Source: HdN1 sp964473645 (GTDB taxonomy: Bacteria; Pseudomonadota; Gammaproteobacteria; Pseudomonadales; Ketobacteraceae). Taken from it: DNA of 64,000 bases. The stretch covers positions 124,001 to 188,000 of the forward strand of contig CAYYPW010000006.1 of NCBI GenBank assembly GCA_964473645.1, read 5' to 3'. This document shows positions 1-9,519 of this stretch, one piece after another (positions within the stretch are counted from its first letter, which is position 1; each line of letters begins with the position of its first letter). The notes beneath the pieces were generated by a model. That model worked only from the letters and a program-made list of their open reading frames with translations, ran no database searches and was not told the DNA's origin. The translations under genes and the position numbers were made by a program.

Positions 1-1
1 A

Positions 2-169
2 GCGGCACCCGATGCCTTGTTCATGCACTGCCTGCCTGCCCACCGCGGCGAAGAAGTCAGCAGCGAAATGATGGAAGACCCCCGCTCAGTGGTTTGGGAA
101 GAAGCCGAAAACAGATTGCATGCACAAAAAGCGTTAATGGAGTTGTTACTGGGTACATTCACGCCCTGA
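2..169 (+). CDS. argF: Ornithine carbamoyltransferase, C-terminal part (cut by window start)
   Basis: The last 55 residues of an enzyme that joins ornithine and carbamoyl phosphate to give citrulline in arginine biosynthesis. The visible part begins AAPDALFMHCLPAHRGEEV; the HCLP motif holds the catalytic Cys of the OTCase family, and the following acidic helix and short C-terminal tail fit the usual end of the protein. The 5' end, including the carbamoyl-phosphate site, lies outside the window. The gene ends about 100 bases before a strong hairpin terminator shared with the convergent hydrolase gene. The family call is firm; anabolic ArgF rather than catabolic ArcB cannot be settled from this fragment. 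Confidence 0.92.
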   Translation, partial: AAPDALFMHCLPAHRGEEVSSEMMEDPRSVVWEEAENRLHAQKALMELLLGTFTP

Positions 170-270
170 AACTTTTCTCCCTGAAGATTTGCACTCTCAA
201 GCTTTATACTCTCAAGCTTTGCGGTCCAAACTTACTGCTGAAATGTCCGCATTGCGCGATCCGACACACA

Positions 271-304
271 AAAAAAGCGCCTCACATTAGAGGCGCTTTT
301 TTTT
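271..304. terminator. Bidirectional intrinsic terminator between argF and the hydrolase gene
   Basis: A perfect 7-bp stem, GCGCCTC (277-283) and GAGGCGC (290-296), with a 6-base loop. An A-run lies on the left and a T-run on the right, so the hairpin reads as a Rho-independent terminator on both strands. It serves argF (plus) and the alpha/beta hydrolase gene (minus). Confidence 0.88.
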
Positions 305-320
305 ACGTCAGGTATCGCTT

Positions 321-1319
321 TTACTGAGCATAAACCGCCATCGTCTCCTCAGCTTTAATTGCAGAAAGCTCATCAATGGCCTTTATGACCTCCGCTGTAC
401 GAACGATGATGCTGTAATGCCCGGTATTTTCTAACATCACGCGTTTGGCTGTCGGAATCGCATTCAACAAATATTCACTTTCTTCTACCGTCGTGCTGCG
501 GTCACCATCACCTTGAACCAAAATCACAGGCGCTACAATCTCACCATAATGGGCCTGCATGCTGCGCAAATCGTCAAACATCGCCGGTATCTCGCTGGCA
601 ATCGAAGCGGCTACGGCAGGTTGAGACCAAAGTTTCTGCCGTAGCGCTACAAATTCATCCGTGCACCATTCCAGATTGGGGTGAAAGGCGCTTTCCAGGC
701 CCGCTTTGATTTTTGCTTTGGCGATCAGATTACCCGTCCAGCTACTGACCGCCAAAAATCCTTTGCCCACGACAGGGGTCATTACAAAGTAAAACAAGGG
801 ATCGACTTCACCATCAGGATCGGCACCGGCAGCGAGTGAGACATAGCCACTTACCCCAGGCGTTTGTTCGATTGCCATTTGCAAGGCTGTGGAACCGCCG
901 TAGGAATGCCCCACTACAATCACATCTCGCAATGCCAATTGCTGAATGACTTCGCGTGCTACGTGCGCATTATGTTCAACGCTGTACTTTGCACCCACCG
1001 CACTTGAATAGCCCTGGCCAGGGCGATCAAAGGCGGTGACCCGGTAGCGTGAGGCCAACGCCTGCATTAATGGCTCAAAATCTTCAAGGGAACCCGGCAG
1101 ACCATGGATCAACAGCACATCACGCCCCTGCCCAAGCTGGCGGTAACGTATCTGCATATCGTCAATAGTGAGATAGACACCGGCGTCCACATTGGGTACC
1201 GCCGGATTTTCGTCTGGGGCCATCAACCCCGCAATGATAATGAGCGAAAAGAAAGCCGCGACTATTAGCGCCACCCCTTTCGCTATCCCTTTCAAAGTCC
1301 CTTTTAAAAAGCGTTTCAT
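321..1319 (-). CDS. Membrane-anchored alpha/beta hydrolase
   Basis: A 332-residue alpha/beta hydrolase-fold protein. Residues about 10-33 form a hydrophobic N-terminal segment, probably a membrane anchor or uncleaved signal, followed by the catalytic domain. HGLPGS is the oxyanion-loop motif, DRPGQGYS the next typical strand-turn, GHSYGG the nucleophile elbow with the active-site Ser, GDGDR the likely acid and GHYS near the C-terminus the likely catalytic His, so the triad is complete. Substrate is not predictable; family members include esterases, epoxide hydrolases and haloperoxidase-like enzymes. It is a single gene converging on argF. Nothing in the sequence ties it to the glycerol or polyketide genes next door, although it reads in the same direction as glpK. 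Confidence 0.85.
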   Translation of the reverse strand: MKRFLKGTLKGIAKGVALIVAAFFSLIIIAGLMAPDENPAVPNVDAGVYLTIDDMQIRYRQLGQGRDVLLIHGLPGSLEDFEPLMQALASRYRVTAFDRPGQGYSSAVGAKYSVEHNAHVAREVIQQLALRDVIVVGHSYGGSTALQMAIEQTPGVSGYVSLAAGADPDGEVDPLFYFVMTPVVGKGFLAVSSWTGNLIAKAKIKAGLESAFHPNLEWCTDEFVALRQKLWSQPAVAASIASEIPAMFDDLRSMQAHYGEIVAPVILVQGDGDRSTTVEESEYLLNAIPTAKRVMLENTGHYSIIVRTAEVIKAIDELSAIKAEETMAVYAQ

Positions 1320-1416
1320 ATCCCTGAATCCCAGATGTTTGAAAGAGCCGACATTTTAATCGAAATCAAGGAGATTCAAAGTGGTTAAAAACCAGGCTCT
1401 CCCCGTTCAGCGCTCG

Positions 1417-2907
1417 CTAGCTGATATTACGACGGACACGTTGGACGGCATCCACCCACCCGGCATAAAGTTTATTGCGCAGGGCGTCTGACATCTGTGG
1501 CTGAAAGTGGCGCTGGCAGTGCCAAAGTGTCGAGATCTCTTCAAGCGATTTATAAACACCCACCTTCAAACCCGCCAGATAGGCAGCCCCCAAGGCGGTA
1601 GTTTCAATCACCGCAGGGCGATCGACATCCACATTCAACACGTCAGACAAGAATTGAACCACCCAGTTGTTGGCAACCATCCCACCATCGACCCGCAACG
1701 TCGTCGGTTTGCCGGCACCATCGGACTCCATTGCGCGGATCAGGTCTTTGGTTTGATACGCCACCGATTGCAGACCAGCCGTTACGATATCTTTGATCCC
1801 AGTATCACGGGTAAGCCCAAACAAGGCACCGCGAGCTTCCGGGTCCCAATACGGAGCGCCCAGGCCGGTGAAGGCCGGCACCATGTAGACGTTTTGATCT
1901 ACGCCCGCCTCTTGCGCCATGGCTTCGGTTTCGCGCGCATGAGAAATCAACGCTAAGCCATCACGTAACCACTGAATGGCTGCACCAGCGACGAAGATGC
2001 TGCCTTCGAGGCCATAGGTCACTTTGCCGTTCAACCGATAGGCGACGGTGGTGAGCAATCGATTGGTGGAGGTTAGCGCCTCATCCCCCGTATTGAGAAT
2101 CATGAAGCAACCAGTGCCATAGGTGCTTTTGATCATGCCCGGCTGAAAACAGGCTTGACCGATCAACGCGGCCTGCTGGTCACCCGCCATGCCTGCAACG
2201 GGAATTTCGGCGCCAAACAGGCTGGAATCGGTGACGCCGAAGTCAGCGCTGGAATCCATGACTTCAGGCAATAACGTCGCCGGTACACGGAAAATCTTTA
2301 GCAAACTGTCATCCCACTGTTGTTCATGAATATTGAACAGCAGCGTACGTGACGCGTTAGTGGCATCGGTACGGTGCGATTTACCGCCGGTCAGACGCCA
2401 CAACAAAAAGGTATCAATGGTGCCGAAGGCAAGTTCGCCACGCTCTGCTTTCTCCCGTGCACCCGCCACGTTATCGAGTATCCAGGCTGCCTTGGTGGCG
2501 GAAAAGTAAGGATCGAGCAACAGACCTGTTCGCTCCTTTACCTGCGATTCGTGTCCTTCAGCACGTAATTTAAGGCACACGTCAGTGGTGCGTCGATCTT
2601 GCCAAACAATGGCCCGATAAATCGGTTTGCCGGTTGAGCGCTCCCATACCAAGGTCGTTTCGCGTTGATTGGTGATGCCAATGCCAGCAATTTCGCGTGC
2701 CTGCAAATTGGCATTTTTGAGGGCAGTTTTGACAACGCTAACAGTACTTGACCAAATTTCTTCGGGATCATGCTCTACCCAACCATCCGCAGGAAAATGC
2801 TGGGTGAACTCCTGCTGCGCGCTGGTGACGATGGTGCCACGTTGATCAAAAATGATCGCACGGGTGCTGGTGGTGCCCTGGTCAATCGCAAGCAAATAGT
2901 GGCTCAT
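1417..2907 (-). CDS. glpK: Glycerol kinase
   Basis: A full-length 496-residue FGGY-family kinase that phosphorylates glycerol to sn-glycerol-3-phosphate with ATP in the cytoplasm. It opens with IDQGTTSTRAIIFD, the phosphate-binding loop; WQDRRT, MAGDQQAALIGQ and DGGMVANNW are further family motifs, and its length matches the usual ~500 residues. An AAGGA ribosome site sits 9 bases before the ATG. It is the last gene on the minus strand after the polyketide-export genes, 228 bases downstream of the outer-membrane barrel gene, so it could be read from that operon as well as from its own promoter. Its partners glpR and glpD lie on the plus strand about 17.5 kb away; no glpF facilitator gene is in the window. 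Confidence 0.97.
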   Translation of the reverse strand: MSHYLLAIDQGTTSTRAIIFDQRGTIVTSAQQEFTQHFPADGWVEHDPEEIWSSTVSVVKTALKNANLQAREIAGIGITNQRETTLVWERSTGKPIYRAIVWQDRRTTDVCLKLRAEGHESQVKERTGLLLDPYFSATKAAWILDNVAGAREKAERGELAFGTIDTFLLWRLTGGKSHRTDATNASRTLLFNIHEQQWDDSLLKIFRVPATLLPEVMDSSADFGVTDSSLFGAEIPVAGMAGDQQAALIGQACFQPGMIKSTYGTGCFMILNTGDEALTSTNRLLTTVAYRLNGKVTYGLEGSIFVAGAAIQWLRDGLALISHARETEAMAQEAGVDQNVYMVPAFTGLGAPYWDPEARGALFGLTRDTGIKDIVTAGLQSVAYQTKDLIRAMESDGAGKPTTLRVDGGMVANNWVVQFLSDVLNVDVDRPAVIETTALGAAYLAGLKVGVYKSLEEISTLWHCQRHFQPQMSDALRNKLYAGWVDAVQRVRRNIS

Positions 2908-3135
2908 CGGTCATATCCTTTGGTGATCTTTCTAGGGAGTTTCTAGGGAAGTGTAGCTGCCAACCATGACAGCGGTAGCCACCGTGCGGATGGCATGTTT
3001 CGCTTTGCAGGTGAGCGGCATGCAACAGGTTCGCATGCATTCTATTTTATTCCATTTCGAATACCAAGCATTGAAAAACGAACCTACCCCCTGTGTTTGA
3101 GAGGGTGCCGCCACTAGCTAACGTATTTAGCTTCG

Positions 3136-4476
3136 TTACCAGAACCACTCCACGCCTGCTACCACACGATCTTGATCACCGAACTGCCCAAACAGACCTT
3201 TGCTGTCGCCCATAAATACATCAGCCCCAAACCACACATTGACACCATCATAAAGAGAATAGGTGAGGCTTGGGCGCAACAATTCGTCATGATCATTCAG
3301 ATTATGCAAAGCGATGCATTCGAACGTGAGGGTATCATTCATAAACCGGCTATTGATCGATAATGTGACCGTGCTATCCACTTTATCACGTACGAGGTCA
3401 GGGGCTGTCTCGGCCAAGGCACTCTGAAATAGCTGAAGACTGATCATTGAATCGGTCACGCCGCTCCAATCGACGCCAAGCACGTAACTCAGCTCATCGG
3501 TAATCAGTACCCCATTATCGTTCCCGATTGATTCGCGCAGAACTCGCCTATCGTGCGCAAGCCCTATTTCATAGCGTAATACCAGCGTACTGCTGATATC
3601 GGTACTGAGGGTAGAACCCAGCATATGAACGCGTTCATATGCCTGCCACACGTCCATCGCAGGAAGGCCATTCTCGGTAGTGAGTTGACGATACGTCACG
3701 GGGTTATCGTCATACTGATAGAGATAATTGAAGGTAAGATCCATATTATTTATATGCGTTGCAAATCGTAGCCCCATATCGGCGTTTTTCAGTGAATCAG
3801 AGGGGCGCTTTAACGGTTGAAAATTTACACTCATGACGTCGGGAGGTATGACAATTTGAAATCGCGGTGTAGTAATAGCAAATTCAGGTGCTTCCGCCCC
3901 ACTGCCATCGGGCAGATCGTTGAAACTGGCGTCGGGAATCAACAACAATTGCAGATCCGATTCGGTCCCTACGGAATGAATATAGTTCACCATCCATAAG
4001 GGAATACGTGCTTCGTCAAAGTCTTCTAACAGAAATTCGCGAAATGAAAAGGGATTGACCACATCAAGCACCCGCAAACCGTCAGCGGTACCCCACACAA
4101 CTTGCTGCTTACCGATGGTGAGATAGCTTTGATCAAAGCGGCGTTTGTAATACAGCTCGCGAAGCTCAGCATCGCTGTGATTACCAAACACGGCCCGTCG
4201 ACTGTAATCACTCACCTCTTCTTGCAAGGGCTCTCCGACTTCAAGGCGATCCTCGAGGTCAGTACGGAAGCGCGTGATCATCGTGGCTTCACTGTCTTCG
4301 TCGAAATAAACACGCAGCTCCGGTCGCGCCTGCAATTCCAACTTCTGTGCATAACCTTCCGCAACGTTGTGGGCTGTTTCCAGCTCAAAGCGAGTTCTGA
4401 ATTCGTAATCTGTTGCCCAAGCGCTAGAGGCTACGCCCAGCAACAGACCCGTTATAACAAACCGGGTCTTCTGCAT
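3136..4476 (-). CDS. Outer-membrane beta-barrel protein (DUF1302-like)
   Basis: A 446-residue protein with a cleavable signal peptide (MQKTRFVITGLLLGVASSAWA) and a mature part made of alternating amphipathic strands that ends in an aromatic residue (GVEWFW), the hallmark of barrels inserted by the BAM complex. Features such as VNPFSFREF and IGKQQVVWG resemble the DUF1302 / alginate-export-like barrels that often sit beside RND/MMPL exporters and LolA-like proteins. AAGGA precedes the ATG by 9 bases. It is the last of the seven cluster genes, 48 bases after the LolA-like gene. I infer that it is the outer-membrane end of an export route for the cluster's lipid product. The barrel call is good; the exact family and its role as an exit channel are less certain. 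Confidence 0.75.
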   Translation of the reverse strand: MQKTRFVITGLLLGVASSAWATDYEFRTRFELETAHNVAEGYAQKLELQARPELRVYFDEDSEATMITRFRTDLEDRLEVGEPLQEEVSDYSRRAVFGNHSDAELRELYYKRRFDQSYLTIGKQQVVWGTADGLRVLDVVNPFSFREFLLEDFDEARIPLWMVNYIHSVGTESDLQLLLIPDASFNDLPDGSGAEAPEFAITTPRFQIVIPPDVMSVNFQPLKRPSDSLKNADMGLRFATHINNMDLTFNYLYQYDDNPVTYRQLTTENGLPAMDVWQAYERVHMLGSTLSTDISSTLVLRYEIGLAHDRRVLRESIGNDNGVLITDELSYVLGVDWSGVTDSMISLQLFQSALAETAPDLVRDKVDSTVTLSINSRFMNDTLTFECIALHNLNDHDELLRPSLTYSLYDGVNVWFGADVFMGDSKGLFGQFGDQDRVVAGVEWFW

Positions 4477-4524
4477 TGGAGTTATCCTTAAAAATACTAA
4501 TCCTGATGATACCGATTGAAACGA

Positions 4525-5340
4525 TCAACGCGCCTGTTCCAAATAGCGTGTGGTAAACGCACCTTCAGGCAGCTGCACGTTGGCCTTATAAGAGGAATAC
4601 TCAATCAAGGTTTTATGACCCGTTTTTACTGTGATCATTTCAAGCTTGTGAGAACGCCATGCATTCTGTTCACCAGGGATCGGTTTGATCTCGGTGGCGA
4701 TCTGAATCTTTATTAGTTCGCCCTTTTTGTCGAATTTTTCTTCGCGAGTGAGGACGTAATTATCCTGGCGTATCCACATATGCCGTTTGCTATAACCGCT
4801 CTCCTTAATTTCTTCGTCGCTGATGGGAATAGCTTCGATGACCCAGCAACGCGCACCATTCATATCTTCTTCGCGAAGAATCCGATATTTGTTATTTCCA
4901 CCCTTAGCAACACCATCTACGAATTCAAAATCCTCATACCACCAATCAGTTCCCAGGAAACTGTCGGTTTTGTTGCCAGCAGAGATACGACGTATCTTGC
5001 GTACCGATGGCAAATAGAGCCAACGCAAGTCATCTGCTTCGTTACCCTGTTCCAATGAAAGAAAACCTGTGCCTTTGATATCATTAGGTTGTGAAAAGCG
5101 AATAAGGGATTTTCGATTGTACGGATCAGAATCATCGGCAATAAAATCGATCCACCGATAGCGCGCATTATTTTCCTTATCGAGCAGCGTCATTTTCATA
5201 TGGGCTGTCTCATTCACCGACTTCCGCGCGTCTTCATTCTTACGCATGATTTCGACGGGGTCAGCCTCAATATTCGCTTGCGCTACGGAAATCATTGCGC
5301 CAGCCAGAAGGAATGCTGATATTTTTTTTACGTTAAACAT
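4525..5340 (-). CDS. LolA-like outer-membrane lipoprotein-sorting family protein (periplasmic)
   Basis: A 271-residue secreted protein with a signal peptide ending AQA about residue 22. The mature part matches the LolA-like family annotated as 'outer membrane lipoprotein-sorting protein': an N-terminal EIMRKNEDAR helix, LRWLYLPSVRKIRRIS, a DSFLGTDWWYEDF segment and a C-terminal half-barrel of strands. LolA-fold proteins bind acyl chains in a hydrophobic cavity and carry them across the periplasm. Together with the MMPL gene upstream and the barrel gene downstream it suggests a shuttle for a hydrophobic product rather than for lipoproteins. AAGGA lies about 9 bases before the ATG. Its line composition is AT-rich compared with the surroundings. 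Confidence 0.8.
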   Translation of the reverse strand: MFNVKKISAFLLAGAMISVAQANIEADPVEIMRKNEDARKSVNETAHMKMTLLDKENNARYRWIDFIADDSDPYNRKSLIRFSQPNDIKGTGFLSLEQGNEADDLRWLYLPSVRKIRRISAGNKTDSFLGTDWWYEDFEFVDGVAKGGNNKYRILREEDMNGARCWVIEAIPISDEEIKESGYSKRHMWIRQDNYVLTREEKFDKKGELIKIQIATEIKPIPGEQNAWRSHKLEMITVKTGHKTLIEYSSYKANVQLPEGAFTTRYLEQAR

Positions 5341-5402
5341 AATTAATTTCCTTTTGATAAGTAGGTTGTGCCATTCATGTGATCAGAGATTCTTCAATGT
5401 CG

Positions 5403-7754
5403 TCATTCTGGGCTGGCGACCAAATCAGGTGCAGCTGTTTTTTGTTCTACAGCTGTCTTTTGCACCAAAGCTTGCCCCATAGGTGCTTTTTCCACCCGGA
5501 ACAAATAGGCCGGTTTGATTGCCGCTACCAGCGCAGGAATAAGCATCAACGTGCCTGCAGCCATGACAATCATGGTGAGCGAAACCAGGCTACCGAAGGT
5601 GCGAATTTGTAAGAATCCTGAAAAAAGCAATACCACAAAACCCAGCACGTTCGAGGCGGTATCATAGACAATTGCCTTGCCATTACTACGTGCGACACTG
5701 ACCAATGCCGTTCCTACGTCGCTTGCACTTTTCATAAACTCACGCAGTCGCCCTAAATAATGAATTGAAAAATCGCAGCCGATACCTACGGCAATGCTGG
5801 TAATCAGAGCGGCAGAAATTTCAAGACGCAAGCCGGTAAAACCCATCACACCGAACGCCAGAACACTCCCGACCACCGCTGGTGAGATGCTGATCAGGCC
5901 CGCTGAGAAAGAACGGCTTATCACCGCTACAAACAGGACGATCATGAGTATGCCAGTAATTATGTTCTCGATTTTTCCGATTACGACATAACGCACCTGG
6001 GCAATCCAGAACATGGTATCGCCACCGAATTCGATGCTGACGTTGGGGGGCAAATGCTTTTCCAGATAGTCCTTCGACATTTGATAGAGGCGAATATGAT
6101 CATCAGGGTCATTGGTATTGAGCATGACTCGAATTTTCGCCCGTTGATATTGGCTATCCACCAGGTCAGTAAATTCACCGGGCTGCGCCGAAGTGTCGTA
6201 AAGCAATAGGAATTGCGCCAACTCCTCCCGACTGTCTGGAATGGTGCCAGCGCCTGTATCATTGACCAAACCAGACACGTGTTTAACGACATTGGCAAAG
6301 GAATAGGTGTAACCCACTCCCGTTTGCTGTTCAATGAAACGTTGGTACTCGAGAATCGCTTTCAACAGCGCAGGTTCCTTAATACCTTCTGCTTCGGGTG
6401 CCGCAACCATCACGTTAAAATAGCGACCACCCCCGAGCTTTTCGCTAAATTTTTCGAAAGATACACGCCCACGATGATCTTGTGGAAACACCGCAGTAAT
6501 ATCCACACCGGTTTTCAGCTGCAGGATACCGGCAATGCAAATGGCGATCAGAACACCATAACCACCCAAGACTTTGTACTTATGCTTTACTGAAAATTCG
6601 GTGAGGCGAACCAGTGCATGATCCAACCAGTTTTCCTTCACCACTGCCGGAACTTTTACTGGTGCTTTCATTAATGACAGCGAAGCAGGAATAACGGTGA
6701 CTGTCATAAGGTAGGCAACACTAACGCCAATCATTACTTCTACTGCAAATTCGCGTATCGAGAGAACATCGAATACCACCAGTGAGGAGGTTCCCAGCAA
6801 CGTGGTGAACGCAACAAAACTGAGAACCGGAAACAACTTTCTTAGCATGGCGTGCACGGCTTCCTTCTGCGTCTTGCCTGGCGTTTCTTCATAGTACATA
6901 AGCAACGCATGCACGCCATACGATGTCGCGACCGCCACCATCAATAGAGGAATGGCCGTCGACACCACAGTTTGTGGCAAACCTAAATGCCCCATAATGC
7001 CCATGATCCACCCAATACTGAGCACGATCACCGATGCAGGCAATAACACACCACGCAAAGTGCGGAAGAAGAAAAATAATCCAATCATGATAATCAACAG
7101 GGCAATCGGCACCAACACGTCAGCGTCACGCTTCAAACCCAGTTCAATTTCCTGCGTGAATATGGGATCTCCATTGGCATATATTTTTTCAGGCCCCTGA
7201 TATTTTTCGACAATTTTGTACACTTGGTCAAAAACAGTCGCTTGATCGAAATCCTCTTCGACATTGGCGGAAATCAGGGTAAACGTACCATCACGCGTCA
7301 CTAGGCGACCATCCACCAGAGCGTTTGCATTGACATCTGCTTTGAGTTGATCAATCTGTTCAGGGGTACTGGGGACGTCTTCCATAAACCGCCCGACCTC
7401 GAGCCCCCATTCTCTTGACTTGATATTATTGGCAAGTGCAAGACTGGTGATCTGGTCTGGAATAACATACTTGACGGATTTCAGCTCCTCAGAAATATCC
7501 TTTATTTTTTGCAGGGTTGCGGGGTTGTAAATATTATCTGCTTCAATACCAATCACAACCACCCCTTTATCGCCGAATATAGCGTCGATATTGTGTTTGG
7601 TAGCAACAATGGGATCGGTCGCTGGCAATTCGGAATCCTGATTATTGCGCGTTTTTAATTGGGTCACGCCAGAAATCGCCACCACTGACAGCAGCAACAT
7701 AATCAAAAGCGTCCTAATAGGACGGAACACTATAAAATCGGTTATAAATTTCAT
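5403..7754 (-). CDS. MMPL/RND-superfamily lipid exporter
   Basis: A large inner-membrane transporter of about 783 residues with the RND layout: one N-terminal helix, a large periplasmic loop, five helices, then the same pattern again (12 helices in all). The GIGCDFSIHY segment in the second half corresponds to the proton-relay helix of the MMPL / hydrophobe-exporter branch. The start is taken at 7754: GAGGTG stands 4 bases upstream, and the preceding gene stops one base earlier (TAAGATG), while an ATG four codons upstream would overlap that gene. Such pumps move lipids, hopanoids, mycobacterial polyketide lipids or pigments. Placed behind the polyketide and monooxygenase genes, it is the likely exporter of their product. 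Confidence 0.87.
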   Translation of the reverse strand: MKFITDFIVFRPIRTLLIMLLLSVVAISGVTQLKTRNNQDSELPATDPIVATKHNIDAIFGDKGVVVIGIEADNIYNPATLQKIKDISEELKSVKYVIPDQITSLALANNIKSREWGLEVGRFMEDVPSTPEQIDQLKADVNANALVDGRLVTRDGTFTLISANVEEDFDQATVFDQVYKIVEKYQGPEKIYANGDPIFTQEIELGLKRDADVLVPIALLIIMIGLFFFFRTLRGVLLPASVIVLSIGWIMGIMGHLGLPQTVVSTAIPLLMVAVATSYGVHALLMYYEETPGKTQKEAVHAMLRKLFPVLSFVAFTTLLGTSSLVVFDVLSIREFAVEVMIGVSVAYLMTVTVIPASLSLMKAPVKVPAVVKENWLDHALVRLTEFSVKHKYKVLGGYGVLIAICIAGILQLKTGVDITAVFPQDHRGRVSFEKFSEKLGGGRYFNVMVAAPEAEGIKEPALLKAILEYQRFIEQQTGVGYTYSFANVVKHVSGLVNDTGAGTIPDSREELAQFLLLYDTSAQPGEFTDLVDSQYQRAKIRVMLNTNDPDDHIRLYQMSKDYLEKHLPPNVSIEFGGDTMFWIAQVRYVVIGKIENIITGILMIVLFVAVISRSFSAGLISISPAVVGSVLAFGVMGFTGLRLEISAALITSIAVGIGCDFSIHYLGRLREFMKSASDVGTALVSVARSNGKAIVYDTASNVLGFVVLLFSGFLQIRTFGSLVSLTMIVMAAGTLMLIPALVAAIKPAYLFRVEKAPMGQALVQKTAVEQKTAAPDLVASPE

Positions 7755-7755
7755 C

Positions 7756-9483
7756 TTACACCTCAACCCATGAATGCTTTGAGTTAGCGATTTTCGTATC
7801 CCGCTGACTCATTTTCTTTGTCGCTTTTTCGTGTAACAAATACAGACAAGAACGGAGGTTGTGCAGTAGATCTTCAGCCCTCCCCAAGGTACCCGCACAC
7901 GCAATATATCCATCAGGGCGCACTAGCAAATAACCTGCATCTTCAATGCCACAATGGTTCATTAATTTTTGATCAGCATCCAGGTAGTGTGCTTGTGCAA
8001 GTTCACCGGACCAGTGAATCATTGCGTTCTGCACCGACGGGGTAATTACCAGGCTGCAACGTTTTAATCGCGAACGCAGCAAGCGCTCTTCATCCGTTAG
8101 GCACAATTGCGCAAGTACCCGTTTGGCTACATAGAAGCCCGATGAATTTCGCTTCGCCAGCAAAATCACCAATTCGTAGCCTTCCGTCGCGATGACATTG
8201 CCGGCACATTGAAGTACACCTGAGGTGATGTGCGTTAGCATCACGGAGGGTATTCGTGTGCCAATCAATCCGTGCTTCACAACGCCTCGAACTAATTGAA
8301 CTGGCTTTCTCAAACTCAAGCCGACACCCGAAGCGGTAGCCGCCAATTTTTCATTGAAACGCTTGCGTCTCGTCAGACTGGGCAGCACCCAGTTTCGCAA
8401 CGCCACACTAAGCGGCGAGCGAGTAGTGAACAAACGCGTCAAGCTATCAGTGTTTTTTAACACCTCTTGGGCAATCTGGTGTCGCTCTTGCGCATACCCA
8501 GTGAGTAATGGGTGCTCAGCCGACGGTAAGTCCTTTAAAATTGCCAAACGCCAGGCAAGCTGATAGGCGTCTTGTATGCCGGTATTGAGCCCCTGCCCTC
8601 CTAACGGGCTGTGTACGTGGGCCGCGTCACCTGCCAGAAAAATACGTCCATGCTTGAAGTTGCGTGCAATGCGACGACGCCCCTGGGTACTCGACAACCA
8701 AAAAGGAGAATGAAAATGCACGTCGTTCAGGTTTCGTGCCTCCAGCAAACGATTCACCAAATCTGCCGATAATTGATGTCGATCAAAGCGCCCAACATCA
8801 ACATTAATCACAATACGATGCCGGTCACCCGGCAATGGAAACAACATTACATATCCAAGCCGATTTAAAAATGTTTGCCCGCTGCGCGCATCCCCTTTCC
8901 AATCGATTTTTCCATCGGCCACCAAGAATTCAAAATCATAATCATCCCCCTCCCACCCAATATTGGAGAGGTGACGGACTTGACTATGAGCACCATCACA
9001 TCCCACCAACCAACGACAGTGTAGTTCCTGATAATTACCCTCTTGGTCGGCGTAGTTGACAATCACAGCATCAGCGGTCTGTTGCGTTCCAATTAACGTC
9101 TGGCCCCATTGCACTGAGCCCCCCCGTGCGCAAAGCCGTTCAAGCAAAACCGATTCTGTTTCCGCTTGTGGAATACTAAGTACATAGGGATACTCGCTTT
9201 CTAGGCAGGTTAGATCACCTTTGATAACACACCGATTGCCCGCCCAAACTGCCATACCGGGTACGGGTAAACCTCTTTCCAATAGCGGATCAACGACACC
9301 CATACGGCGGAACACTTCCAGGCTCCGTGCGTACAAAGCAAAAGCTTTGGAATCGACGGTTCGCTCTGTGCGGCGTTCCAACAAAATAAACGGGATTTCG
9401 TAACGACGTAGCTCATAGGCAAGGGTCAGGCCGGTGGGGCCTGCACCGACAATACATACATGCGTGTGGTTCACTGTTTCCAT
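7756..9483 (-). CDS. FAD-dependent monooxygenase (PheA/TfdB/UbiH-like)
   Basis: A 575-residue class A flavoprotein monooxygenase. GAGPTGLTLAYELRR near the N-terminus is the FAD ADP-binding loop, GCDGAHS is the DG motif, and GDAAHVHSPLGGQGLNTG is the second FAD/ribityl motif. The C-terminal ~150 residues resemble the thioredoxin-like tail of phenol-hydroxylase-type members. The ATG at 9483 is preferred because AAGGAG lies 9 bases upstream; an in-frame TTG six codons earlier has no ribosome site. It lies 36 bases after the KS-AfsA-HAD gene and one base before the exporter gene, so it is almost certainly a tailoring enzyme of the cluster. Hydroxylation, epoxidation or Baeyer-Villiger chemistry are all possible and the site is unknown. 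Confidence 0.88.
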   Translation of the reverse strand: METVNHTHVCIVGAGPTGLTLAYELRRYEIPFILLERRTERTVDSKAFALYARSLEVFRRMGVVDPLLERGLPVPGMAVWAGNRCVIKGDLTCLESEYPYVLSIPQAETESVLLERLCARGGSVQWGQTLIGTQQTADAVIVNYADQEGNYQELHCRWLVGCDGAHSQVRHLSNIGWEGDDYDFEFLVADGKIDWKGDARSGQTFLNRLGYVMLFPLPGDRHRIVINVDVGRFDRHQLSADLVNRLLEARNLNDVHFHSPFWLSSTQGRRRIARNFKHGRIFLAGDAAHVHSPLGGQGLNTGIQDAYQLAWRLAILKDLPSAEHPLLTGYAQERHQIAQEVLKNTDSLTRLFTTRSPLSVALRNWVLPSLTRRKRFNEKLAATASGVGLSLRKPVQLVRGVVKHGLIGTRIPSVMLTHITSGVLQCAGNVIATEGYELVILLAKRNSSGFYVAKRVLAQLCLTDEERLLRSRLKRCSLVITPSVQNAMIHWSGELAQAHYLDADQKLMNHCGIEDAGYLLVRPDGYIACAGTLGRAEDLLHNLRSCLYLLHEKATKKMSQRDTKIANSKHSWVEV

Positions 9484-9519
9484 GAGCAGTCTCTCCTTCA
9501 ATGTGAGTTAATAGGTAGA

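Noticed and set aside
2932..3114. 60-codon open frame between the barrel gene and glpK
   Set aside because: No ribosome site and no family match; this is a likely promoter region for glpK.
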